DNA from: Yamagishiella unicocca
Taxonomy: Eukaryota > Chlorophyta > Chlorophyceae > Chlamydomonadales > Volvocaceae
Direction: 5' to 3'
DNA length: 64,000 nucleotides
Assembly (NCBI GenBank): GCA_003116995.1
Contig: BDSL01000098.1
Location: forward strand, 248,001-312,000
Shown here: piece after piece, positions 1-11,003 of the stretch
How the letters are laid out: every line of letters starts with the position of its first letter
Position numbering within the stretch: position 1 is the first letter of the stretch
Made by a program: the position numbers and the translations under genes
The notes under the pieces: model-generated
Databases searched by the model: none
What the model was told of the DNA's origin: nothing
Seen by the model: only the letters and a program-made list of their open reading frames with translations

Positions 1-2
1 CC

Positions 3-3000
3 CACACCGCCATCGCCGCCGCCACCGCCACCGCCCTCGGAGCCATCTTGCGAGCCTGGAGTGGGCTCTGCGAGCGGCGGCGGCAGCTGTCCGCTCGGGC
101 GCGGCTGGTTGCCGTGGCGGCGGCGCGGCGGCGGCTGGCGGCGGCCTGGTGCCTCTGGCACGGCCTCACCGACGACGCCGCGGGCCGCCACCGCCGCGTG
201 GAGATGCTGGTAGTGGTTCGTCAGCAGCAGATGGTGGGGCGGGTGCTGCGGCGCTGGGCGGTGCTGGTGAAGGAGGCCGAGGTACTCCGCTTCGCAGCAG
301 GCCGGATGGCGGCGCGCCTGGAGCGAAGGCTGCTGCCCGCCGCGTTCGCGGCTTGGCGGGCCGCCACCGGCCTGGCCGGCAGGTCGGCGCAGGAGCACCA
401 CCACCCGGAGGAGGCGACGCGGCTCATGGGCGCCCTGCGGCGGCTCTTGGCGGGCGACCGCCGTCGCGCGGTTGCACGGAGTGTGCTGTCCGCCTGGCGC
501 CAAATGGTTGCCGAGAGCTTGCGGCTGCGGCTGACCGCCATGGCGTTGGCGCGCATGAAGGGCCGCGCAGCTGCCGCCGCGGCACTCTCCCACTGGTGGC
601 GCTGGCTGCAGGCGCGGAGGGACCTGCAGGAACAGCTGCTGGGCTCGCACCGTGTCGCTCGGCTCCGCCGGGCCGTGCGCGCGTGGGCGGCCGCGGTCGC
701 CCGACACCGGCGACTGGCTGGCACCGCAGAGCTGGTAGGACGCAGGCTGCGCTTCCGCCGCCTCTGTGGTGTCGTCACCGCCTGGCGCAGCGCGCTCTCG
801 CACAGCCAGGAGCGGTGGCGCACGGCCGTCCAGGCCCACGGCCGCAGCCTCACGCTGCGGGCCCTGGGCGTGTGGCGGCGGCGTTGCGCTGCAGTGCGGG
901 CCGCCGCCGCGGCCCTGGCGCGCTGTCGCCAGGGCTACGAGCGGCTGCTGCTTGCGGCCGCGCTGCGGGCCTTGAGCTCGCGGGCGTCGCTGCGGCGGCA
1001 GCTGCTGCAGCGTCAGTGCCGGCGCCTGGCCGGTGTGGCGCACGGGGCGCTGCGCGCATGGCGCCGGGAGGCGGCCTACAGCGTCCGGCTGCGCGGCTTC
1101 GGCCAGGTGCTGCGCGACAAGTGGCGGCGCTGCGTGGCTCGCGGCGTGCTGCGGTCGTGGTTCCTGGCCAGCCACGCCGCGGCGCTGCAGCTGCACCTGC
1201 TGACTGCCATGCGGGCAGCGAGCTGGGCCGCCGCCGGAGGCGGCAGGATTTCATCAGCAGGGGAGCCCCTCCCCGTCCCCCTTCCCTTCCCGCTAACCTC
1301 ACTCCCAAGCTACGCTGCACCCGCTGGCTATTTGGCATCGCGGCCCGGGAGTCAGCACCAGATGACGATGGCCGCGTCGTCGGCGGCGGCGCCGCCGCCC
1401 GAAGGCCACCAGGCCGCCGTCCTGCGGCTGCTGCTGGCGCCGCTGGGCGGAGCCAGCGCAGCTGGCGGCCGTGGCGGCGCAGCCGCCACCGTCTCACTCG
1501 CGGAGCTGCTGCGCTCGCGTCTGCCGGCGCTGTCGCGGCTGGCGGCGAGGCCCAGGCACCACGCGGTCGGCGCCCTCAGGGCGTGGCGGCTGGTGGCCGC
1601 GGCCAGGGCCCGGCTGCGGGTCGCAGCAGCGCGGCTCAAGGTGCGGTGCCGGCAGGTGCTGCTGTCAGCTTGCTTCCGGTCCTGGAACGCGGCCGTGGGG
1701 GACATCAGGGCCAGGCGCAGCGCGGCGATGGCGATGGTGCGGCGCACGGGGCGCGCGCTGGTGCTGGGCTGCGTCGCGGCGTGGCGGCAGCGGACGCGGC
1801 AGTCGGCGCGGCTGCGGCGGACGTGCGTGGTGCTGCTGGCGCGCCGCACGGCGCGCGTGCAGAAGGCGGTGCTGGCGGCGTGGCATGTGGAGGTGACGGC
1901 CGCGAGGAGGAGCCAGGATGACGTGCGGAGGATCAAACAGGACGCGCGTCTGGGGTTGCTGGGGCGGGGGCTGCGGTCGTGGCGGCTGGCGGTGGCGGCG
2001 GCGGCGGAGGTGCGCGGCACGGTGGAGAAGCGCTATGCGGCGGCGTGGACTCGCACCAAGCGGCAAGGTAGGTGCCGCGGCGATGTGCGCTGCTGGCGCA
2101 CGTCCAGATGCTTGGGATAAACGCGGCAAATGCTGATGTGGGTAACGTACCCTGTGTGCCGTCACACACAGCTGCATGGAAGTATGACCCGCCGTAGCAT
2201 TCAATCGCTCAACTGGCGTGCCCAGGGAGCTTGGGAGGTGCCAAGTGCCCGTGTGTGTCACGCATGGGCAGCTGGTTGTATCCAGCCCTTGTTTCCCTTC
2301 TCCGGGAGCCGCAAGGCCGTGGATGGAACACAAGTCCTAGCGCGGGAAGTAACACCTGGTGCCGAAGCGCTCTTCCGGCAAAGAGCGCAACACGAAACGA
2401 CGCATCTGAACGCTGCGCGCACTGAACCCGTGCCGTCCCTGGGCCCCTGCCGGCTGCTTCCTCGCCGCCGCTGCTGCCTGCAGCGCTGGTCGGCTGGCGG
2501 CAGGTGACGGAGCTCTCGCAGCAGCACCTGGCCACCTGCATGCGGCTGCTGCAGGCCCGCACGGAGCGCCGGCTGCTGGGCTTGGTCCTCAGGGAGTGGT
2601 CGGCCTTCTCACGGCAGGAGCGGCAGCGCAGGGAGGACTGGCCCGAGCTGTGCAGGTAGCGTGAACCTGACTTGACGTCACCCTAAAACCCTAAACCCTG
2701 CACATGCAGCCGGCCGCTCGCGTACGCAGCCCCATTGTGGCTGTACCCTGCTCTGACGTGATGCGGATGTGCCTGGGTCGGAGCGCCTGCCTGTCTGCTC
2801 GTCCTACTTGCTGTCACCTGGGCCCTCTGCCCCGTACTGCTCCTCCTTCGTACCCTATGAGCATCACGGCGGCCCCCCTGCCCCATGTCTCTCCGCGCAG
2901 GCTCTTCTACGCCTGGAGGACCCTGGTTCAACCCGCTGGCCGCGCCGCCGCGGCCGCGGAGGCCAAGCTGCTGGAGCTCGGGCTGGAGAACCACACGCGC

Positions 3001-6000
3001 CTGCGCCGAGTGTCATCTGGGCTGCCGGCCGCCATGCCCACCAGCGCAGCTGCCCCTGTCCCTGCCGGCCCCAGCGCTGCCGCTACAGCTCCTGGCGACC
3101 CTCCTCCCGGGTACTCTGTCGAAGGCCCGTCGGATTTCGAGGCCGCCGCCGCCCCCGCCGGCGGCCCTGCGACGGGTGCTGCCCGCGACGGGTCGTCGTC
3201 ACCAGTGACGGAGGTGTTCATGACGGACCATCAAGGTTCAGGCCGGGACGACGGCCGGGATCGTGATCATGACCCCAACCGGGCCCTGGCTGCGCAGCGT
3301 AGCTCGGGCGACATGGTGCCGTCCGCGGTGCTGTGGCAGCAGTGGTACAAGATGATGCACTCCAGCGGCGGGGGCAGCCTGCCGGGCGGTCCCGTGCCGA
3401 TACTGCTGCCGCCGGGCAGCTGGGGCGCGGCGCCGGCGGCGCCGGACGGCGGCGAAGCCGAGGCTCTGCGGGAGCGGCTGGCGAAGCTGGAGGCCGCGAT
3501 GACGCAGCGGAAGGAGCGGGACGGGGAGAAGGACGCCAAGGGCGACGGAGTCGCGCCGACAGCCGCGCCGGCAGCCGCGCAATCTCAGCCGCAGCCGCAA
3601 CCTCCCGTACTGGCGCAGGAGCGGCCCTCCTCCCCCTCCAAGGTCCTGATGGCCAGCTGCCGCCCGGAGCCGAGCCCGCTGTCTCAGGTCCGGCTGGGCA
3701 GCAGCACGGCGCTGGGCCGCGCCAGCACCACATCGCTCAGCGGTCTTGTACCTATGGAGTCAGGGAACAGCGGCGCGAGCAGCCCCCCCAACACGCCGCC
3801 ACCGGCCTGGCCGCCGCCCGAGAAGGACAGCCAGGGGCCCAGGGCCGATGGAGGCCCACAGGTGGCTCCGGCTGTTAATGCGGCGGCTTCGGCGACTGCC
3901 CCCCTGCCGGCAGTCCAGGTACCGTCGGTGGTGCCGCCGCCTCCCGCGCTTGCGCAGGGAAGCTTCTCCTCCAGAGTCATGAGCGCCAGCTCCCGACCCG
4001 AGCCTGGCCCCTTGTACCAGATGCGGCAGGGCAGCAGCACCACCGTAGGTCGCGCCAGCACCTCGTCGCTCTCCGGCCTTGACCCCATGGACTCGGGGTT
4101 TAGCAGCGCGGCCAGCCCCCCTGCCGCATCGTCACCAGCGGACAAGGCCAACCAGCCCGGCGGCGTCAGGGACGACGGGGCCGCACAGGCGGCCATCGCC
4201 ACCGCCGCCGGCAGCCATCTCTCCGTCCAGGTGCCGCCATCGCCTGCGCTGCCAGCGTCTCCTTTGCTGCCGTACGGAGCCTCCTCCTCCAGAGTCATGA
4301 GCGCCAGCTCCCGCCCCGAACCGGGCCCTCTGTACCAGATGCGGCAGGGCAGCAGCACCACCGTAGGCCGCGCCAGCATCGTGTCGCTGCCTTCCTTTGA
4401 AGCCCCGGACTCCAGCGCCAGCGGCGTGAGCAGCGCGGCCCCCGCATCACCGCCGGAGAAGGCCGGCCAGGGCGGCCAAGCGCAGCAAGCAGCTGCCGCC
4501 CCCGTCCCGGTCCTCCATCCTCAGCTACCGGCGCCACCGCCGTCTCCCCTTTCCGGGATGGTGCGGTCGCCCTCCTCACAATTCCTCACCGCCAGCTGCC
4601 GCCCCGAGCCTGGCCCCTTGTACCAGATGCGCCAGGCCAGCAGCAGCAGCACCATAGGCCGCGCCAGCACCACCTCCCTCTCCGGCCTGGACGCCATGGA
4701 CTCGGTCATCAGCAGCGTGGCCAGCCAGTCAGCGTCGCAAGTGCCGCAGCCCATCAGCTTCGTGCCCCACCCCTACGGCGCCAGTCCCCGCGACAGCAGC
4801 ACCACTGCGGACACCACCAGCACCCTCGCCAGCCCCGGCTCGCTGCAGGCCTGGTCACGGCGCACCACCGCCGACCTGGCCGCCTCGTCCGAGACGGATC
4901 CGCACCCTGAGTCGCGCAGGCAGAGCGTAGAGGTGCTGGCGCAGGAGTCCAGCCAGCAGGCCTCCGAGGGCGACCCCTCCGGGCGGCAGCCCCAGCAGGG
5001 CCCGCCGCGCAGCGCCCCGCAGCAAATGAGTTTCCAGTTGGGCCCAACAACGCAGCCGCAGCCGCCCCGCAGTGTCGACCCGCCGCGCGAGTGGCAACTC
5101 TTTGCCCAGCCGGCCTTGCCGACGCAGGGTGCCGGTCAGCAGCCGAAGGCGCCGGGAGGGACGGGGCCGTTCGGCCCAGGTATGAGCACGGATGCGCCTT
5201 ACCACGCGCAATCAATGCCAACGCCCTTCGCAGCGGCCCTCAGCGCCTCCCCCGCTCGACTGTCAGCGGCCGAGCAGCCCTACGGCGGCCCGGCAGCCGC
5301 GCAGGGCAGCACCGCGCAGCACAGGCCTAGTGGTGGCGGGGACGTGGGTCCAGCCGTGCCTTGCGGGCTGCCCCCGTCCCAGCCTGCCAGCGTGCCCGCC
5401 TACAGCCCGCCGCGTCACCCATCGACGGAGCCACAACCGCTGCTGCTGCTGCAGCAGCCGTGGGGTTCCCCTGCCCATGGTGGTGGTGGAGGGCAGGGGA
5501 TCCAGGTGGGGCAGCTGGTGGTGCCGCCGCAGCAGCAGCAGGACCCAAGATCTGGGCCGCATCCTGCCTTGCACCAGCAGCTGCTGCTGGACGGGCGTGT
5601 ATTCGTCCTCCCTCAGCAGCAGGTGGGCCCCCAGCAAGCGCAGCTCTGGCCGCAGTACATGCTGCCGCCGCCGCAGCAACAACAACAGTTTGCCGCGCCC
5701 CATCAAAGTGACCAGCAGCCCGCGCCGCACAGCTCTTATGGGGCGTTCCCTGCCGGTGCTACAGCTGGGCAAAACACGGACCGCAACGCCGGGCTTTCGG
5801 CAGCCGACGTCGCGGGTATGTTGCCCCCACAGCATGGCGCGCCCGGCGGCACTGCTTACCCTTACTACCCCCACCCGCACCCGCACCCTGTGGAGACCAT
5901 CCCCCGGGCAGGCGCGCCCGCGGGGCCGCCTCCTCCTCCTCACCCTGCCCGATACGACCAGCACACTGCGGCTTCCTCCTTCCCAGCACGAGCCGCGGCT

Positions 6001-8547
6001 GCTTGGGACCGACACGCAGCGCCTGGGCGGCATGCCGAAGGGCGCCATCCTCAGGGCTCCAACTACTACCCCCAGGATCTACCGCTGCCGCCGCCCGCCG
6101 CCTCGGCGGCGGCGGCGGCGCGGGCTTCCGTTGACGTCTGGAACTCCTCCTCCTCCACCTCCTCCTCCACACTATCCATCGACAGGGATAGGGATGCCCC
6201 GCAGCAGCAGCGCGGTAGGGGTGGCACCCGCGCCGCATCCTCCCCCAGCGCCGCCGCCACGCTGGCGCCAGTGGCGCCCGACATGGAGGACATGGAGGTG
6301 CTGCTGGGCGAGCTGGAGGCCAGGTCGCGGTCGGCCATGTCCTCCCCAGCCCGGAGACCCCACCGTGGCGGTGGCGGTGGGGCCGAGCCCCTGGGCGCCG
6401 TAAGGTCGCCGCCCCCGGGACCCCGCCGCGCGGACGGCAGCGCCCATGGCGGCGGCGGTGGGCTGCGGGGCCTGGACGACATTGACAGCCTGCACGTGCG
6501 AGCCACCACTCTGGGCGCGCCCGGCTCGTCCATCTTCGCGCCGCGCGCTGGCGCTGCGGCAGCTGGGTTGAGTGGGCGCTACCACCACCGCGGCAGCGGG
6601 GGGATGGGGTCGGGGCCGCGGCGTGCCCTGGACGACGACTCGGAGGGTGACGCGGCGGCGGCGGCGGATGAGGCGGCGGTGGCGGCGGCGGCGGATCCAA
6701 TGGACGAGGCGCTGCGGCGGCTGGAGGTCGCCAGCGTGCGCGCGCACGTCGCCGCGGCGGCGTGGACGGCGGCGACGCACGAGTTGGAGGAGGAGGCGGG
6801 TGAGGGAGGGCGGGACATGGCCGGACTGGCGGCCGCCGTGGACGCCGCGGCAGCGGCGGCCACCGCAGCGGCCACGGAGCAGCCGCCCCGCGCGCGGCTA
6901 GCGGCGGCGGCAAGGGACGCGACGGCGGCAAGGGGAGCTGCGGCAGCGGCAGCGGCCTCCGCCCCCAGTGTACACCGACAGCACGGTAGCGGCGCCCCGG
7001 GTGGGACGGCGGCGGGGCGCGGGGGTGGTGGGCCCCGTGGTTCCGCTGCCGACCTGCTGGCGACCTTCCTGCCTGGGGCCGGAGAGCTGGTCCGCCGGCA
7101 GCCCCACACGGGGCCGCAGCAGCGGCTGCCGGAGCGGGAGCCGCAGTGGCGGCCGGGGGGCCGACCCAGCGACCCGCACCATGAAGCGGCGGCGGGTGAG
7201 CAGCGGCCGTCTCACCCCGTGCAGCCGCAGCAGCCGTACTCGCAACGGGCGCGCGAGCGGGCGGCGCAGGGGCAGGTGGGGGGCCAGGGCGCGCTGGCCG
7301 AGGGCGGCTCCGTAGGCCCGGGCGGCCCCGCGGAGGGCGACGAGGTGTGCCCCACGTGCGGCTCGCCCACGCGGTCCCCACCGCGGTGGCGTTCGCCGCC
7401 GCAACGCGCGCCCGCCGCCCGACCGCCGCAACAGCAACAGCAGCGACAGGAGGGGGAGTCGGCCGCTGCCCCGGATGCTGCTGCTGTGCGGCGCGTGCGA
7501 TGGAGCATGGACGGAAGCGGCGCAGCCGCAACCGCAGCCGCAGGCGGTGTCAGCACCAGTAGCAGCGCCGGCGGAGCTGCTGCCAGCATGCGCAGCCGTC
7601 CCAGCGCGACGCAGCAGCCCCCAGACAGGCTCCCGCCGCACAGCTTTGCCCTCCCCTCCGACCACCACCACCACCACCACCAGCCGCGACAGCAGCACCA
7701 GCGAGATGCGGCGGACCCCCTCGAGGAGCTGGCCCAGCTCGCGCAGCGGCGGGGGAACCTGCAGCTGGCGGCCACACTGGCGGGCCTCGTCAAGGACGCA
7801 CCGCGACAGGGACTCCACACCACGGCGGCGAGCCCGCCCTACTCCTCCGCCCCGCCGGGCGAGCTGCGTGCACCCGGGGGGCTGACGGGGGGCCAGGGCG
7901 TCGGTGCCCCCGCGCGCGGACTCCACCCAGACTCAGACCCGCCTCAGCGCAAGTCGTACGGTGGCGCGGCCTCCGCGGGTGATACGTCATCTTTCCTGTC
8001 GTACGCGCCGCGCTCTGTTGGCGGCGCGCGGCCGCACGAGCCGGCGACGTCGTACCGCCAGGTGGGGACGGGGCCTCCGCCCGGCCCCGTGCCCCACCAC
8101 CACCATGGCGGTGGTGGCCACGGCGGCGAGGACGAGCGCACGCGCGCCAGCAGCCAGCCAAGACGGCCGCCGTCCTGCCTGCAGTCGATGCCCAGTACGG
8201 ACAGCAGCACCAGTAACAGCAGCGCCGGCGGCGTCGGCGTGGGCGGTGGTGGTGGCGGCTGGAGCAGCGCCAGCATCTGCGAGGCTGCCGTCAACGGGTT
8301 CGACCCCGACCCCCTCCACTCGCCCTTGCGCGGCATGCTGGGGGAGTGCCGGAGGCTGCAGAGCACAGCGGCGCGGCGTGAGGCGGAGGGCGACGCCATG
8401 CTGCGAGAGGTGGTTTCGGAGCTGTCGCCGCGGTCCGCGGTGGCGGCGGCCCTGCGGGCGGTGCTGCACGGACCGCCGGGCTCCGGGATCACGGCCGCGG
8501 GGCTGGGGGGGCGGCGGCTCTTGGTCCCGAGCGGACGCCGGGTGTAG
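3..8547 (+). CDS. Sfi1-like centrin-binding repeat protein with long disordered tail (5' partial)
   Basis: Modelled exons are <3-2067, 2484-2655 and 2901-8547 (stop TAG). Splice phases agree (1, then 2) and the reading frame is open to the window edge, so the true start is upstream. About 2,627 residues are visible. Exons 1 and 2 and the start of exon 3 carry roughly 20 degenerate repeats spaced about 30-40 residues, each with a core such as LRAWR, LSAWRQ, LRSWR or FYAWR in an Arg/Ala/Leu-rich helix. This is the pattern of Sfi1 centrin-binding repeats, which form long helices at basal bodies and centrosomes, so a role in the basal-body or contractile-fibre system is inferred. The remaining roughly 1,850 residues are Pro/Gln/Ser/Ala-rich and presumably disordered. 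They include four copies of a Ser-rich repeat (separate entry), a CPTCGSP motif near 7350 and a poly-His run near 7665. The repeat class is fairly secure; the exact gene identity is not. Confidence 0.72.
2681..2700 (-). repeat. Interstitial telomere-type repeat fragment
   Basis: The sequence CCCTAAAACCCTAAACCCTG is the complement of about two and a half TTTTAGGG/TTTAGGG units. It lies in the last intron (2656-2900) of the Sfi1-like gene. Confidence 0.7.
3639..4730 (+). repeat. Four-copy Ser-rich peptide repeat inside the Sfi1-like gene
   Basis: Copies start near 3639, 3969, 4284 and 4570, about 300 bp apart. Each encodes a roughly 45-residue block with the conserved core RPEPGPLYQMRQ, then a Ser/Thr run, then GRAS and SLSGLDxMDS. 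The first copy is the most divergent (RPEPSPLSQVRL). Copies 2 and 3 are nearly identical over their first half. Spacers are Pro/Ala-rich and variable, so only the core appears to be under selection. Confidence 0.85.
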
Positions 8548-8573
8548 CATACTAGCATACTAGCATACTATAT
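8546..8573. repeat. Short 8-bp tandem repeat at the stop codon
   Basis: Three copies of an AGCATACT unit begin at the TAG stop codon of the Sfi1-like gene and run into its 3' untranslated region. Confidence 0.8.
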
Positions 8574-8853
8574 GGTGACACCAATTTGGTGTATTGATTC
8601 ACCGCTGCGCGGGGTTGTTTGTGCTGGCGGGGGGGCCATGTGGGCGGCGCTGGAAGGGTGGACCGCAGTGCTGTCATGCGGGGGAGAGGGAAGTACGAAA
8701 GGGAAGAGGCATGTGGGGAGAAGGGTGGAGGCGGCATGCAACCGCGTGGCGTTGGCTTGTGCGCTTGGGGGCAGGGCAGGCCACCGTACCGGTATTGAAG
8801 ATTAAAGATATCTAGTCGTGGCGGCAGTGCAGCACTTCAGACGGCTGCACGAG

Positions 8854-8858
8854 TGTAA
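8854..8858 (+). terminator. Candidate poly(A) signal TGTAA (Sfi1-like gene)
   Basis: TGTAA is the usual chlorophycean polyadenylation signal. This copy lies about 310 bp after the stop codon, a normal 3' UTR length for these algae. Confidence 0.4.
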
Positions 8859-11003
8859 GCCTGGCGGTAGTAGCGATGTTCCGGCGCGGCGGGCGCTGCA
8901 TGTGCGCGCCAACGCGGCAAGATGCAAAAGGTCTGAGAGGTGCTGGGGGACGCCAACGCGCCCAGCCAGGGTATGGCCAAGGGGCGTGGTGGGTGAGGTT
9001 AGGCTAGGCTGCAGCTGGGCCGCATAAAACATGGACCCTGGTGCCCTGCCTTCGCGTCGCCAGGCATCGTGACGGACGGACAGGGTTGCGCCCTGCTGGG
9101 TGACGTATACCCTGAATGACATACATACACATTGGCAGAGGCGGCATCAGGCCATGGTGCACCACATGTGCGGACGCTGTGGCTGCCACCTGGCCTCACG
9201 CAGGCGCTGATTGGGGGGCGATTGAAACCCGACAGGCGGCAGCCCGCGTGGTTGGGTTCGGTCCATGTACGGCACCGGGACGCGCCGACCGTGATCTTGG
9301 GTCCATGTGGGCAGGAGCCGAACGGAGAAGGTACGACCGGCCATGACCGGGTACGGCGTGTCATCAGTTTGTGTGTGTTTTGTTGAAAAAGGTGGGAGAG
9401 GGTGGCCTGCGGGGCAGACCCCATGTAAGACCGCGTCCTACTGAGTGCTACGAAGAGGAGGTCACTCCGTCTTTTCCAACCGCCAGAGGGCCACCATGGG
9501 CGGGTGCTGGGATACCAGACAGGACAGGTCCCGGACGCCAAAGCAGGGGAGGAGGGGCAGGTAGTGCGCCTGCTGCGAGGGAGTGCCTCTGTCGGCAAGA
9601 AGCTCCACTACGGCAGTGCGGCCAGTGTCAGCTACCCAACACAGCATCTGCTGCCCGAGACTGCATCCAGAGGACACTGGCTCGTGGACAACTGCACCTC
9701 ATGGTGACGTGCGGCCTTTCCCCCACCTTCGCCTCGGACGGGTCGCGCGAGCGCCCCACCACCCAGCCAGCTACGGTGCGGGGTGCGCTGGGTCGTGTGG
9801 GTCTCTTCGCTTTGAGGGCTGTTGCGGCGGGTCCTCTGATGGGGTGCGCAGTGGCCTGCACGCGCGTCCGATGCTGCTCGGCTTCGACGCACGCGCCACC
9901 TCTTTCCGCCGACTGCTCGGGCCCGAGTCTGGCGGTGCCCCTATTGACGCACGTCACCTTCCACCTGCCCAACCAGCGCAACGCCGCACGGCAACGCCGT
10001 ACCGCCCGTACCGGCAACGACACCGGTGTCAACAAGGGTCGATGCACCAATACAGTGCTTTCAAAACCTCATGCAGGCGTGTTTCCGCGTATTTCAAGAA
10101 CACCTTGCTTGAACGTATATGACGTGCAGCTCAGGACAAAAGACGTCGCCGAAATCAAGCAGGTCCAAGTCCCACGACGAGCTGAGATGATCCTTGCCTT
10201 ACACGAAGCGTTGCCTTGGCTTACACGAAGCGGACCCTGCTCGTCATAAGGGGTCCGGGACAGATCGCCATGATCCGTTGGCCATCAACCGATATTTAAC
10301 TTACTGGCCCAACTCACTGGCCCACCTTCGACATCGATTCATAAATCCGTGGAAAATCCGACGTCACAGATAAAAATCACTAAAGAAAATTCGTACATGA
10401 AATATGACGTTGCCGTGGCACTCCTCTCAACTAGTTCAGTAGCACAACGCGACATCGCATGGGCCAATTGTCGCAGGACGCAGGATTTTTCGAGGCCTGT
10501 CATGCAATGTATATAGTGATCAAATAGGTCCCAAGGTCGTGGAAATGAAATGAAGTCCCCAACCCTCACAACCGACTCCCACCACAACACCACACCAACA
10601 GGCACCAACTGGACGACCCACATCATCTTCCCACGAAAATGGTGCATCCGCACCCACAAACAGGCATTTCACGGCCTACAGAATACCAAAACGCATTCTC
10701 CGATAGCCCGATGAAAAACGAATCACGCTGTCAGCCAACGAAAGGGCAGCCCAACAGCAAGTTTGGAAATTCGCGCCCAGACCTAAGTTGGAGCACGATC
10801 TGGGCGGCCCGATTGCCGACGATAAGTAAACAAGTTTTCACACTATCGCCTGCCGGCAACCCCACCTCGCACTCCCACAAACACCGTTCGATGGCGACCC
10901 CGCCCCAGCCCCGCCCCCCCCCTGGCTCACCCCCCAACCCGCCCCGGTTCTTGCGCGCTCCTGACCACCGTCATCATGGCTGCCGACTCAGGCCGGAGGT
11001 ACT
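8859..11003. other. Intergenic stretch without a supported gene
   Basis: This interval lies between the convergent 3' ends of the Sfi1-like gene and the cyclase gene. An open frame at 9371-10249 (+) has no recognisable domain and a composition like unselected GC-rich DNA, so it is not called. Base composition falls towards AT-richer sequence at 10250-10900. Complement TGTAA motifs (TTACA) at about 10199 and 10219 could end a long cyclase 3' UTR. Confidence 0.5.

Noticed and set aside
149..1921. 590-codon open frame on the plus strand in another frame
   Set aside because: Shadow of the Sfi1-like exon; it lacks the regular Trp repeats seen in the chosen frame.
5759..7531. 590-codon open frame on the minus strand
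   Set aside because: It is the complement of the firmly supported Sfi1-like exon. GC-rich codons make long antisense frames common, and its translation is Pro/Arg/Ala noise.
9371..10249. 292-codon plus-strand open frame
   Set aside because: No domain, no codon periodicity or neighbouring exons, and composition like intergenic DNA.
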